Numbered from the stretch's first letter, positions 36,361 through 45,576 are shown. The stretch is 64,000 nt of DNA from Duncaniella muricolitica (GCA_025808375.1 CP061009.1:310001-374000), one strand, 5' to 3'. Notes: generated by a model from the letters alone, not told the origin. A program made the numbers and translations.

Positions 36361-36990
36361 TTATCTGTCCTCCCTGAAATTTATGATTACCTTGTATCCG
36401 TCCTTGCCGAGCAGTGAGCTGAAATAGGTCCGGGCTTTGGCCTTGGCCTCGGTGACGAGTTTGTCGCGAAACATCGGTTTGTTCTTGACTTCGTTTTTGA
36501 GCACAGTGTTCATCTGCTCTTTTAGGGCGGCGCGCTCGGCTGCGTCGATTTCGGAGCGCAGTCCGGTGACGCGATAGTGGTCTTCGCGTATCTCCATGTC
36601 GCGTCCGAGATATTCGGTCATGACTGGTGGGAGCGAGAGCGTGACGGTCTTGGTGCTCTCGTCGACTTTCACATCGTCGGGTGTGAGGCTCGAGAGGTCG
36701 ATGTAGGCGCGCAGATATGTGTCGTAGGAATAGGCGGCCTTGCGCTTTCCGAGTTTCAGAGCGTCGAGCAATGCCGCCGATGTCTGTTTCAGACCTTCGG
36801 CTTCTGACAGAGGGATGTCGTCGATGGTGGCCATCTTGGAGACGGTCATTCGTGCAAGAATGAGTTTGTCGACCGACTTGACTTCGGAGAAGAGCACGTT
36901 GTCGCGTTGCTCTTCTCCGGCGCATGACCATAGGCCTGCGGCCGGAAGGCTGAGCAGTAAGGCGGGAATAAGATGATGTAGGATGTTCAT
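36361..36990 (-). CDS. DUF4230 lipoprotein, second of a pair
   Basis: A 209-residue lipoprotein with lipobox LWSC (Cys near 23) and a DUF4230 domain: VLFSEVKSVDKLILARMTVS, then YDTYLRAYIDLSSLTPDDVK, VTLSLPPV, and the helices AKAKARTYFSSLLGKDGYKV. Its neighbour carries the same domain on a membrane helix. One on the inner membrane side and one as a lipoprotein suggest a complex within the envelope. Function unknown. Confidence 0.8.
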   Translation of the reverse strand: MNILHHLIPALLLSLPAAGLWSCAGEEQRDNVLFSEVKSVDKLILARMTVSKMATIDDIPLSEAEGLKQTSAALLDALKLGKRKAAYSYDTYLRAYIDLSSLTPDDVKVDESTKTVTLSLPPVMTEYLGRDMEIREDHYRVTGLRSEIDAAERAALKEQMNTVLKNEVKNKPMFRDKLVTEAKAKARTYFSSLLGKDGYKVIINFREDR

Positions 36991-37139
36991 TGAGGCTACA
37001 TATATAGTTAACGTGAGAGTGCGGGCGTCGACATAGGGTGGGGAAGACGCCCGGTCGCTACACGGGGTGTTTATTCTATAACCTCAAAGCCGGCGATACG
37101 GTTTGCAGTCGTGGCGGTGGTGTTGCAGCGGCTGAGGCG

Positions 37140-37430
37140 TCAGATGCCCGGCAGTTGCTGCACATAGGCCGAGTCGCTTGCCAGAGCGTTGTCTCCGACA
37201 AGCAGTTCGGTGGCCGGGGCGTTGTTTTCGGCCGGGTTGAGGATGAAGATTGCGGCGGCAACAGCCAGGATGAGAGCCGGGATGACGAATACCCATGCGG
37301 GGATATGTCCGGCGTTGCTGTCGTGGTGTGGTCTGTTGTCGGAGTCGGAATGCTGATAATGGTGGTGCGGAGTCCCGTCTGTGGTCGGGGAGTGCGTGTT
37401 GTCGTGCTGACGTGCTTGTTTTGTTGACAT
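37140..37430 (-). CDS. His-rich single-pass membrane protein
   Basis: A 96-residue protein. Residues 1-42 are polar and rich in His, Asn and Asp (HHHYQHSDSDNRPHHDSN), followed by a membrane helix (AWVFVIPALILAVAAAIFIL, about 45-64) and a 30-residue tail. The His stretch would face the cytoplasm if the positive-inside rule is followed weakly; it could bind metal. It lies 150 bases upstream of the DUF4230 pair on the same strand and may belong with it. Other frames overlap but lack a helix. Confidence 0.55.
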   Translation of the reverse strand: MSTKQARQHDNTHSPTTDGTPHHHYQHSDSDNRPHHDSNAGHIPAWVFVIPALILAVAAAIFILNPAENNAPATELLVGDNALASDSAYVQQLPGI

Positions 37431-37865
37431 AGTTAGGTGTATTTTACAAAATACAATGGAGGTAATGGAAGGGTTTGTTGGAAGAATAAGGCAATGTTTT
37501 AAGTCTTGTTGCCCGGGAGGCGATGCGGGGAGAGGGGAGGTGTTGGGTCTTTGGTTTCTGACCGGGGTGCAGTTCGTGTCGTGCGTGCGATATCTGACGC
37601 AGTAGAATGATTGATTGGAATTGTTATATGTGGCAAATTTACCACATATTTGAATAAATACGGTTTATAAATAGTTAAAATATATTAATGTGGAGGTCCT
37701 TGGTTGCTTAACGATTTTGAGTAGTGCTGAGAGAATACGGTCGGGCGGCAGCAGGGTGTTTTCTATATAATTAATGTGTATCTCTTTTGCGGGATGCACT
37801 CGAGGTATGGGATAATGATAAAAATACGCGAAATTGAATTTTTTTGATAAATTTTTGGGAAAATA
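37431..37865. other. intergenic region before the tRNA-Val genes
   Basis: About 430 bases, G- and T-rich on the plus strand (for example GCGGGGAGAGGGGAGGTG near 37525) and then AT-rich. I see no gene, no clear hairpin and no repeat here. Confidence 0.5.
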
Positions 37866-37897
37866 TTTGGAGGATTCAAAAATAGTCTCTACCTTTG
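37866..37897 (+). promoter_or_regulatory. promoter of the tRNA-Val pair
   Basis: TTTG at 37866-37869, 20 bases, TACCTTTG at 37890-37897, with TTTGGAGGAT and TCTACCTTTGCA context very like rRNA promoter P1. It begins about 20 bases before the first tRNA. Confidence 0.8.
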
Positions 37898-37916
37898 CAT
37901 CGCTTTAAGCAAGAAA

Positions 37917-37991
37917 GGGTGCTTAGCTCAGCTGGTTCAGAGCATCTGCCTTACAAGCAGAGGGTCGGGGGTTCGAATCCCTCAGCACCCA
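37917..37991 (+). tRNA. tRNA-Val (anticodon TAC), copy 1
   Basis: A 75-base cloverleaf: acceptor GGGTGCT with AGCACCC, anticodon loop CCTTACAAG (TAC), T-arm GGGGGTTCGAATCCCTC. CCA is not encoded. Identical to copy 2, which starts 123 bases further on. Confidence 0.97.
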
Positions 37992-38039
37992 CCCAATAAA
38001 CCAAAACTCTTGCTTAAGCTTGATAGACGAAAGTCGCTC

Positions 38040-38114
38040 GGGTGCTTAGCTCAGCTGGTTCAGAGCATCTGCCTTACAAGCAGAGGGTCGGGGGTTCGAA
38101 TCCCTCAGCACCCA
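38040..38114 (+). tRNA. tRNA-Val (anticodon TAC), copy 2
   Basis: Base-for-base identical to copy 1 over 75 bases; the 48-base spacer between them is unrelated to the flanks. A recent tandem duplication maintained by gene conversion is likely. It ends 86 bases before prfB; the spacer has CGAGTTTGAAAAACGCTGAA and then GGACTCGGCGTTTGTTGTTTT, a possible terminator. Confidence 0.97.
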
Positions 38115-38200
38115 CTCGAGTTTGAAAAACGCTGAATCCTTACGATGGACTCGGCGTTTGTTGTTTTTATTATTAACCATAAATTCCCGTAGTAACAGAA

Positions 38201-39317
38201 ATGATCACACAGGAACAGCTAAAAGAGACTTTTGAACGCAAGCTCGCGTTGAGGAGGTATCTTTGACATCGATAGTAAGAAAATTCAAGTAGAGGAGGAA
38301 GAACTCCGTACACATGTGCCCGATTTCTGGGAGCATCCCAAGGAAGCGCAGGTGCAGATGAAGAAAATCAAGGATCTTCAAAGCTGGATCAAGGGCTATG
38401 AAGAGGTCGACAAGGCTGTCGGCGAACTCGAATTGGCCTGGGATTTCCTTAAAGAAGGTCTTGTGGAAGAGAGTGAGCTTGACGAACTGTATGCCAAAGC
38501 CATCGCTCTGATTGAGGAGCTGGAGCTTAAAAATATGCTTCGCCGCGAAGAGGATAAACTCGGAGTGGTGCTCAAGATTAATTCGGGAGCCGGCGGTACC
38601 GAGAGTCAGGACTGGGCCCAGATGTTGATGCGTATGTATCTGCGCTGGGGTGAGGATCATGGCTACAAGACCTCGATTGCTAACCTTCTTGAAGGTGATG
38701 AGGCCGGTATTAAGTCGTGTACCATTAATGTCGAGGGTGACTTTGCCTACGGCTACCTCAAGAGTGAAAACGGTGTGCACCGTCTGGTGCGTGTGTCGCC
38801 TTATAATGCTCAGGGCAAGCGTATGACATCGTTTGCATCGGTGTTTGTGACGCCGCTTGTCGACGATACCATCGAGGTGAAGGTCGATCCCGCGCTGTTG
38901 TCGTGGGATACTTTCCGCTCGGGTGGAGCCGGTGGTCAGAATGTCAACAAGGTGGAGTCGGGTGTGCGTCTGCGCTATCAGTTTACCGACCCTTACACCG
39001 GTGAGCATGAGGAGATACTCATTGAAAACACTGAGACTCGCGACCAGCCCAAGAATAAGGAGAACGCCATGCGTCAGTTGCGCTCTATACTCTATGATAA
39101 GGAGCTTCAGCATCGTCTGCAGGAGCAGGCCAAGATTGAGGCCGGTAAGATGAAGATAGAGTGGGGCTCGCAGATAAGGAGTTATGTGTTTGACGACCGT
39201 CGTGTTAAGGATCACCGCACCGGTCATCAGACGGCTGATGTCGGCGGTGTGATGGACGGCGATCTTGATCCGTTTATCAAGGCTTATCTCATGGAATTTG
39301 CCGGAACCGAGCAATGA
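38201..39317 (+). CDS. prfB: peptide chain release factor 2, programmed +1 frameshift
   Basis: RF2 recognises UGA and UAA stops. The gene begins at ATG 38201 and reads 21 codons to an in-frame TGA (38264-38266). The context AGGAGG TAT CTT TGA C is the classical autoregulatory site: an internal Shine-Dalgarno 3 bases before a CTT-TGA slip. After slipping one base (GAC at 38265) the frame continues to 39317, giving about 371 residues. GGAGGQNVNKVESG carries the GGQ that releases the peptide; the RF2-type codon-recognition site reads SPY (SPF in E. coli). The next gene overlaps the stop by 4 bases. Confidence 0.97.
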
Positions 39318-40054
39318 AAATATTTTATTTTACTACTACAGGCAACTCGCTCGCCGTGGCTCGCGCCATCGGTGGCGAGTTGCTTTCGTTGGTGTCGGCT
39401 GCATCATCGGGATGTGTGGAGTGGGAAGACAACGAAGCTGTCGGCGTGGTTTGTCCTGTGTATTTCGGTGAGCTGCCGCGGCCTGTGTCGGAGTTTCTTG
39501 ATCGGGTTATGCTTCGCGCTCCATATCGGTTTCTTGTCCTTACTTGCGGCTCTACACCTGCGTTTGCGGTGGCCGACCGGCATGGGTGGGATTATGTGGC
39601 GAGTATACGCATGGTCGACAATTATTTCCCAATGTTTGATGTTGCGCGCCAGGTGCGTGAACTTCCGTCAAAGCATGTCGGTGAGAATCTTGCCCGTATA
39701 GTCGGCGAGGTGGGTCGGCGAGCTGTGAAGCGTGAGCGGGTGACGTTTTTCGGTCGTGTGGCGGGGTGGTGGATGCGTCTGTTTCCGCTGTCGTCTGATG
39801 CATACGGCCGCTTCTATACTGATGGCGGATGTAATGGCTGCGCCACGTGCGTGCGTCTGTGTCCGATCGGGAATATCGTCATGAAAGACGGGCGTCCGGA
39901 GATAGGGGAGAGGTGCCTGACCTGTGGGGCATGTTATCACAATTGTCCGTCGGCGGCTATTCGTTATCGTGGAGAGAAGAGTTGCGTGCAGTATCGTCAT
40001 GAAGGTGTATCGCTTCGTGACATACTCAAGGCGTCGGGCTGCCGGATGGAGTAG
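39314..40054 (+). CDS. EFR1-family flavodoxin-ferredoxin protein
   Basis: A 246-residue EFR1-type protein. The flavodoxin-like part (1 to about 165) begins IFYFTTTGNSLAVARAI, an FMN-phosphate loop. The C-terminal part holds two 4Fe-4S motifs, CNGCATCVRLCP (about 175-186) and CLTCGACYHNCP (about 200-211). It probably moves electrons between flavin and Fe-S partners. Start ATG overlaps the prfB stop (ATGA), so the pair is cotranscribed, which is not obviously meaningful. Electron partners unknown. Confidence 0.85.
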   Translation: MKIFYFTTTGNSLAVARAIGGELLSLVSAASSGCVEWEDNEAVGVVCPVYFGELPRPVSEFLDRVMLRAPYRFLVLTCGSTPAFAVADRHGWDYVASIRMVDNYFPMFDVARQVRELPSKHVGENLARIVGEVGRRAVKRERVTFFGRVAGWWMRLFPLSSDAYGRFYTDGGCNGCATCVRLCPIGNIVMKDGRPEIGERCLTCGACYHNCPSAAIRYRGEKSCVQYRHEGVSLRDILKASGCRME

Positions 40055-40206
40055 GGGAGGGGAGTTCTGAGCGCTTTTGATGTGGGATTCTTATTAATTG
40101 GTCAGGGTTGCAGGTATTGCGTATCCGGTGGCGGGCTGGTGTGGTCTGTTATCGGTCTTGTTTGGGGCGGGTGGATAAAAATGGTGCGAAATATTTTTCG
40201 GAAATG
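40055..40206. other. intergenic stretch after the EFR1 gene
   Basis: About 150 bases, G/T-rich, no gene. It leads directly into the ribosomal cluster promoter. The long leader after that promoter (40239-40384) contains CTAAC-TCATTGAG-GGTTAG, a short stem that may be a regulatory fold. Confidence 0.4.
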
Positions 40207-40238
40207 TTTGGTAATTAGGAAAATAAGTTGTAATTTTG
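40207..40238 (+). promoter_or_regulatory. promoter of the str-S10-spc-alpha cluster
   Basis: TTTG at 40207-40210, 20 bases, TAATTTTG at 40231-40238. It gives a leader of about 140 bases before rpsL. This is likely the main promoter for many of the genes up to 59 kb. Confidence 0.8.
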
Positions 40239-40384
40239 CATCGCCTTTGGGAAAAGTGTGCCGTCGCGACAACGCTAACTCATTGAGGGTTAGGTGTGTC
40301 GGGGCGTGAAGTGCATGCAGAGGCAACGTAAAAGAGAAAATACAGAAATACTAATAACTATAAAGTCAAACAAAAGAAACTAAG

Positions 40385-40768
40385 ATGCCTACTATTCAGC
40401 AATTAGTAAGAAAAGGACGTGTGGCTCTCGAGGATAAGAGCAAGTCACCTGCGCTTGATTCATGCCCCCAGCGTCGTGGCGTGTGCGTGCGTGTCTACAC
40501 AACAACCCCTAAGAAACCTAACTCCGCTATGCGTAAGGTTGCCCGTGTGCGCCTCACAAATGGTAAGGAAGTCAACAGCTACATCCCCGGTGAGGGTCAC
40601 AACCTCCAGGAGCACTCAATCGTGCTCGTGCGTGGCGGTCGTGTGAAAGACCTCCCCGGTGTACGTTACCACATCGTGCGCGGCACACTCGATACATCGG
40701 GCGTTAAGGACCGCACACAGCGTCGCTCCAAGTATGGTGCAAAGCGTCCCAAAGCCGCTAAGAAATAA
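40385..40768 (+). CDS. rpsL: 30S ribosomal protein S12
   Basis: A 127-residue decoding-site protein. TTPKKPNSAMRKVARVRL and GRVKDLPGVRYHIVRG carry the two loops that touch the decoding site, and both have the residues of streptomycin-sensitive strains (Lys in KPNS and in VKDLP). First gene of the cluster, with a 216-base gap to rpsG. Confidence 0.98.
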   Translation: MPTIQQLVRKGRVALEDKSKSPALDSCPQRRGVCVRVYTTTPKKPNSAMRKVARVRLTNGKEVNSYIPGEGHNLQEHSIVLVRGGRVKDLPGVRYHIVRGTLDTSGVKDRTQRRSKYGAKRPKAAKK

Positions 40769-40984
40769 TAGCTCCGGACGAAAATCATAAAAATTACGAC
40801 GCTCCTTTTCTGAATAATCAACATTGAATTAAAAACAGAGTCGTTAACCTCGTTTTTGATTTGATTGGAAGGCTAAATCACAGGTTGAGTAAATGGCCGG
40901 TCGCCCGGGCAAGAGGTGAGAGAGGCCGTTGAAGATGAAAGATGCAGCAGCCAAGCAACAAAAACAACAATCCAACAACCCAAA

Positions 40985-41461
40985 ATGCGTAAAGCTAAAC
41001 CTAAAAAGCGGGTAATCCTCCCCGATCCCGTGTTCAATGACGTGAGAGTCTCAAAGTTCGTCAATCACCTGATGTATGACGGAAAGAAGAACACTTCATA
41101 TACAATCTTCTACTCAGCTCTCGAACTCGTAAAAGGCAAGCTCCCCAACGAGGAGAAGACCGCTCTCGAGATCTGGAAGAAAGCCCTTGAGAATGTAACT
41201 CCTACCGTAGAGGTTAAGTCGCGCCGTGTAGGTGGTGCCACTTTCCAGGTTCCTACCGAAATCCGTCCCGACCGCAAGGAGTCAATCTCTATGAAGAACC
41301 TTATCCTTTATGCCCGCAAGCGTGGCGGCAAGATCATGGCCGAGAAGCTGGCTGCCGAAATCGTAGACGCTTTCAACGAGCAGGGCGGCGCATACAAGCG
41401 CAAGGAAGACATGCACAAGATGGCCGAGGCCAACCGTGCTTTCGCTCACTTCCGTTTCTAA
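40985..41461 (+). CDS. rpsG: 30S ribosomal protein S7
   Basis: A 158-residue head protein that nucleates assembly of the 16S 3' domain. The start was moved to the ATG at 40985 (MRKAKPKKRVILPDPVFND), as the family begins there; the 23 codons before it are an in-frame open stretch. RRVGGATFQVPTEIRPDRK is the family core, and the C-terminus ends MHKMAEANRAFAHFRF. The 40769-40984 gap contains no gene. Confidence 0.97.
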   Translation: MRKAKPKKRVILPDPVFNDVRVSKFVNHLMYDGKKNTSYTIFYSALELVKGKLPNEEKTALEIWKKALENVTPTVEVKSRRVGGATFQVPTEIRPDRKESISMKNLILYARKRGGKIMAEKLAAEIVDAFNEQGGAYKRKEDMHKMAEANRAFAHFRF

Positions 41462-41487
41462 TTACAACGATTTGACACTTACGCAAA

Positions 41488-43614
41488 ATGGCTAAATCAG
41501 ACGAACAGTTGAAATATACGCGCAATATCGGCATTATGGCCCATATTGACGCCGGTAAAACCACTACCTCCGAGCGTATCCTCTTCTACACCGGTCTTAC
41601 CCACAAAATCGGTGAGGTACACGACGGTGCCGCCACCATGGACTGGATGGAGCAGGAGCAGGAGCGTGGTATCACCATTACCTCAGCCGCTACCACCACT
41701 TTCTGGAAGTATCTTGGCGAACAGTACAAGATCAACCTGATTGACACTCCGGGACACGTTGACTTCACCGTAGAGGTAGAACGTTCACTCCGTGTGCTCG
41801 ACGGTGCTGTGGCTACTTTCTGCGCCGTAGGTGGCGTAGAGCCCCAGTCGGAGACCGTATGGCGTCAGGCCGACAAATATAATGTGCCCCGTATCGGTTA
41901 TGTCAACAAGATGGACCGCTCGGGCGCAAACTTCTTCGAGGTTGTGCGTCAGCTCAAGGAAGTGCTCGGAGCCAACCCCTGTCCCATCGAGATACCTATC
42001 GGTGCCGAGGAGACATTCAAGGGTGTTGTAGACCTTATCAAGATGAAGGCTATCTTCTGGCATGACGAGACTATGGGTGCCGACTACACCATCGAGGAGA
42101 TTCCCGCCGGTCTCGTTGACGAGGCTGAAGAGTGGCGCGACAAGATGCTCGAGAAAATCGCCGAGTTTGATGACGCCCTCATGGAGAAGTACTTCGACGA
42201 CCCCTCCACCATCACCGAGGAAGAAATCAAGCGTGCCCTCCGCAACGCTACCCTCAAGATGGAAGTTGTGCCCATGATCTGCGGCTCTTCGTTCAAGAAC
42301 AAGGGTGTGCAGTGTCTGCTCGACTGTGTGTGCGCTTACCTCCCCAGCCCTGTTGACTCAGGTGCCATCGAGGGTACCAACCCCGAGGATCCCGAACAGG
42401 TTGAGACCCGTGAGCCCTCGAGCGACGCCCCCATGTGTGCTCTCGCATTCAAGATTGCCACCGACCCCTATGTAGGCCGTCTGACATTCTTCCGTGTATA
42501 TTCCGGCGACGTAGTAGCCGGCTCATACGTGCTCAACAGCCGCTCCGGCAAGAAGGAGCGTGTAAGCCGTCTCTTCCAGATGCACTCCAACAAGCAGAAC
42601 GCCAAGGAGATGATCGGTTGCGGCGATATAGGCGCAGGTGTAGGTTTCAAGGACATCCGTACCGGCGACACCCTCTGCGACGAAAACCATCCTATCGTAC
42701 TTGAGGCTATGGAGTTCCCCGAACCCGTTATCGGCATCGCCGTAGAGCCCAAGACTCAGAAAGACCTCGATAAACTCGGTGTCGGCCTCCAGAAGCTCGC
42801 TGAGGAGGACCCCACATTCCGCGTAGAGACCAACGAGGAGACCGGTCAGACCGTAATCTCCGGTATGGGTGAGCTTCACCTCGACATCATCATCGACCGT
42901 CTGCGTCGTGAGTTCAAGGTAGAGTGCAACCAGGGCCGTCCCCAGGTAACCTACAAGGAAGCCATCACCAAGCCCGTAGAACTCCGCGAAGTGTTCAAGA
43001 AGCAGACCGGTGGTCGTGGTAAGTTTGCCGACATCATCGTACGCGTTGAGCCCGCCGACGACGATTTCGAAGGCTCGCTCCAGTTTGTTGACGAGGTTAA
43101 GGGCGGTAACATTCCCAAGGAATTCATCCCCTCGATTCAGAAAGGCTTCACCACCGCTATGAAGAACGGTGTGCTCGCCGGCTATCCCCTTGACCGTCTC
43201 AAGGTGACTGTAATCGACGGTTCGTTCCACCCCGTTGACTCCGACCAGCTCTCGTTTGAGCTTTGCGCCATCCAGGCATTCAAGAAAGCCTCAGAGAAGG
43301 CCGGTCCCGTGCTTCTCGAGCCCATCTTCAAGGTAGAGGTTGTAACCCCCGAGGAGAGCATGGGTGACGTGATCGGTGACCTTAACAAGCGTCGCGGTCA
43401 GGTGGAAGGCATGGAGACAAGCCGCAGCGGTGCCCGCATCGTAAAGGCCAAGGCTCCTCTTGCCGAAATGTTCGGTTATGTGACCGCCCTCCGTACCATC
43501 ACTTCGGGCCGCGCCACATCCACAATGACCTTCAGCCACTATGCCGAGGTAAGCAGCTCTATCGCCAAGAACGTACTCACCGAGTGCCAGGGCCGCGTGG
43601 ATCTCATCAAGTAA
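41488..43614 (+). CDS. fusA: elongation factor G
   Basis: A 708-residue translocase. G1 AHIDAGKTTTSERILF, G2 DWMEQEQERGITITSA, G3 DTPGHVDF, and NKMDRSGA define the GTPase; domains II-V continue normally with GRPQVTYKEAIT in domain IV. It is encoded 26 bases after rpsG. A tuf gene, which follows fusA in Proteobacteria, is not here; rpsJ comes next instead, as is usual for Bacteroidetes. Confidence 0.98.
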   Translation: MAKSDEQLKYTRNIGIMAHIDAGKTTTSERILFYTGLTHKIGEVHDGAATMDWMEQEQERGITITSAATTTFWKYLGEQYKINLIDTPGHVDFTVEVERSLRVLDGAVATFCAVGGVEPQSETVWRQADKYNVPRIGYVNKMDRSGANFFEVVRQLKEVLGANPCPIEIPIGAEETFKGVVDLIKMKAIFWHDETMGADYTIEEIPAGLVDEAEEWRDKMLEKIAEFDDALMEKYFDDPSTITEEEIKRALRNATLKMEVVPMICGSSFKNKGVQCLLDCVCAYLPSPVDSGAIEGTNPEDPEQVETREPSSDAPMCALAFKIATDPYVGRLTFFRVYSGDVVAGSYVLNSRSGKKERVSRLFQMHSNKQNAKEMIGCGDIGAGVGFKDIRTGDTLCDENHPIVLEAMEFPEPVIGIAVEPKTQKDLDKLGVGLQKLAEEDPTFRVETNEETGQTVISGMGELHLDIIIDRLRREFKVECNQGRPQVTYKEAITKPVELREVFKKQTGGRGKFADIIVRVEPADDDFEGSLQFVDEVKGGNIPKEFIPSIQKGFTTAMKNGVLAGYPLDRLKVTVIDGSFHPVDSDQLSFELCAIQAFKKASEKAGPVLLEPIFKVEVVTPEESMGDVIGDLNKRRGQVEGMETSRSGARIVKAKAPLAEMFGYVTALRTITSGRATSTMTFSHYAEVSSSIAKNVLTECQGRVDLIK

Positions 43615-43636
43615 CACTTTCATTCAACTAACCAAT

Positions 43637-43942
43637 ATGGATCAAACAATCAGAATTAAACTTAAATCCTACGACTACAACCTCGTTGACAAGTCGGCAG
43701 AGAAGATTGTGAAGACCGTTAAGGCCACCGGCGCAGTGATCAGCGGGCCCATACCCCTGCCCACACACCGTCGCGTGTTCACCGTCAATCGCTCCACTTT
43801 CGTCAACAAGAAGTCGCGCGAGCAGTTCCAGCTCTCGAGCTACAAGCGTTTGATTGACATCCACAACTCCACCGGCAAGACTGTCGACGCTCTCATGAAG
43901 CTCGAGCTCCCTTCAGGTGTTGAAGTGGAAATCAAGGTCTAA
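43637..43942 (+). CDS. rpsJ: 30S ribosomal protein S10
   Basis: A 101-residue head protein; in some bacteria it also pairs with NusB in antitermination. Core motif GPIPLPTHRRVFTVNRS, and the long loop FVNKKSREQFQLSSYKR. It begins 22 bases after fusA, opening the S10-type segment. Confidence 0.98.
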   Translation: MDQTIRIKLKSYDYNLVDKSAEKIVKTVKATGAVISGPIPLPTHRRVFTVNRSTFVNKKSREQFQLSSYKRLIDIHNSTGKTVDALMKLELPSGVEVEIKV

Positions 43943-44012
43943 GACCATTCAGACCCTTTAAAGGAATTTAAGTAACACAACAATCAGTTCACATTTTCTA
44001 AATCAAAGAGAA

Positions 44013-44630
44013 ATGCCAGGATTATTAGGAAAGAAAATCGGAATGACATCCGTTTTCAGTGCCGACGGCAAGAACGTGCCGTGCACTGTTATCGAAGTAG
44101 GCCCCTGCGTAGTTACTCAAGTGAAAACGGTTGACAAGGACGGCTATGCCGCCGTGCAGCTCGGCTTCGAGGAGAAGAAAGAGAAGCACACAACCAACCC
44201 CATGGCCGGACACTTCAAGAAGGCCGGAGTAGCACCCCAGCGGCACTTGGCCGAGTTCAAAGGATTTGGCGAAGAGGTTAAGCTCGGTGACACCCTCACC
44301 GTAGACATCTTCAGCGAAGACGACTTCGTAGACATCCAGGGAACCTCCAAAGGTAAAGGTTTCCAGGGCGTAGTGAAGCGTCACGGATTCGGCGGCGTCG
44401 GCCAGTCAACCCACGGTCAGCACAACCGCCTCCGCGCCCCCGGTTCGGTAGGTGCCTGCTCTTACCCCGCAAAGGTATTCAAGGGCATGCGTATGGCCGG
44501 CCAGATGGGCAACGAAAAGGTTACCATCCAAAACCTCCGTGTCGTTAAAGTGCTTCCCGAGCACAACGTGCTCCTTATCAAAGGTTCAATCCCCGGAAGC
44601 AAAGGTTCAATCGTCTTAATTGAGAAATAA
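44013..44630 (+). CDS. rplC: 50S ribosomal protein L3
   Basis: A 205-residue protein near the peptidyl transferase centre. It begins MPGLLGKKIGMTSVFSADGK and carries the extended loop GFGGVGQSTHGQHNRLRAPG, whose Gln is the usual methylation site. The stop overlaps the next start (TAATG), coupling it to rplD. Confidence 0.98.
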   Translation: MPGLLGKKIGMTSVFSADGKNVPCTVIEVGPCVVTQVKTVDKDGYAAVQLGFEEKKEKHTTNPMAGHFKKAGVAPQRHLAEFKGFGEEVKLGDTLTVDIFSEDDFVDIQGTSKGKGFQGVVKRHGFGGVGQSTHGQHNRLRAPGSVGACSYPAKVFKGMRMAGQMGNEKVTIQNLRVVKVLPEHNVLLIKGSIPGSKGSIVLIEK

Positions 44631-45250
44631 TGGAAGTCGCAATCTACAATATCAAAGGTGAGGATACCGGCCGCAAGGCCCAGCTCGCCGACGAGGTGTT
44701 CGCAGTCGATGCCAACGAGCATGCCGTTTATCTCGATGTGAAGCAGTACCTCGCCAACCAGCGTCAGGGCACACACAAGTCCAAGGAACGTAGCGAAGTA
44801 TCCGGCTCGACCCGCAAGCTCCACAAGCAGAAGGGTGGCGGCGGCGCACGTATCGGTGACATCAACTCGCCCGTGCTCGTAGGCGGCGGTCGCGTGTTCG
44901 GTCCCCGTCCCCGTGACTATCGCTTCAAGTTGAATAAGAAAGTTAAGGCCCTCGCCCGCAAGAGTGCCCTCACCTATAAAGTGCAGGACTCGCAGATAAT
45001 CGTAGTCGAGGACTTCAATTTCGAGGCTCCGAAGACTAAAGATTTCATAAATATTGCTAAAAATCTTAAAGTTGACGGCAAAAAGGTACTTCTCGTTTTA
45101 CCTTCCGACAATAAAAACGTAACTTTGTCAGCCAGAAACGTGCCCAATGCAAAAACCATGGTAGCATCGGAGCTCAATACCTATGCCATCATGAACTCAA
45201 ACGCTGTGATCCTCACCGAGAGCAGCCTTGATTGCGTGAATAAACTTTAA
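44630..45250 (+). CDS. rplD: 50S ribosomal protein L4
   Basis: A 206-residue protein lining the exit tunnel. The tunnel loop contains VSGSTRKLHKQKGGGGARIG, including GGGGAR; the C-terminal fold ends LTESSLDCVNKL. In E. coli it represses the S10 operon, but no such leader is claimed here. One-base overlap with rplC. Confidence 0.97.
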   Translation: MEVAIYNIKGEDTGRKAQLADEVFAVDANEHAVYLDVKQYLANQRQGTHKSKERSEVSGSTRKLHKQKGGGGARIGDINSPVLVGGGRVFGPRPRDYRFKLNKKVKALARKSALTYKVQDSQIIVVEDFNFEAPKTKDFINIAKNLKVDGKKVLLVLPSDNKNVTLSARNVPNAKTMVASELNTYAIMNSNAVILTESSLDCVNKL

Positions 45251-45278
45251 ACCCTCACCGAGAAAACAACAGTAGACA

Positions 45279-45569
45279 ATGGAAATCTCAATCAAACCCA
45301 TCGTTACCGAGAAGGCGAGCCTCCTCACCGAGAAGCTCAACCGCTATACCTTCATGGTTTCTCCCGAGGCTAACAAGTATCAGATCAAGGCACTCGTCGA
45401 GAACCTCTACGGCGTGAAAGTAACCCGCGTCAACACTATCAATGTCCGTCCCAAGAACAAGTCACGCTGGACCAAGAGCGGCCTGCTTCGCGGCAAGACC
45501 GCTGCCTGGAAGAAAGCCATCGTAGACCTGGCCGACGGTCAGAACATTGACTTCTACAGCAACATCTAA
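45279..45569 (+). CDS. rplW: 50S ribosomal protein L23
   Basis: A 96-residue protein at the tunnel exit, the docking site for SRP and trigger factor. It begins ISIKPIVTEKASLLTEK and shows YTFMVSPEANKYQIKALVE. The SRP RNA for this docking site is also in the window at 30 kb. Confidence 0.97.
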   Translation: MEISIKPIVTEKASLLTEKLNRYTFMVSPEANKYQIKALVENLYGVKVTRVNTINVRPKNKSRWTKSGLLRGKTAAWKKAIVDLADGQNIDFYSNI

Positions 45570-45576
45570 AAATAAC

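Noticed and set aside
37917..38114. Direct repeats resembling a two-unit CRISPR
   Set aside because: The repeated unit is a complete tRNA-Val gene with cloverleaf; there are no cas genes.
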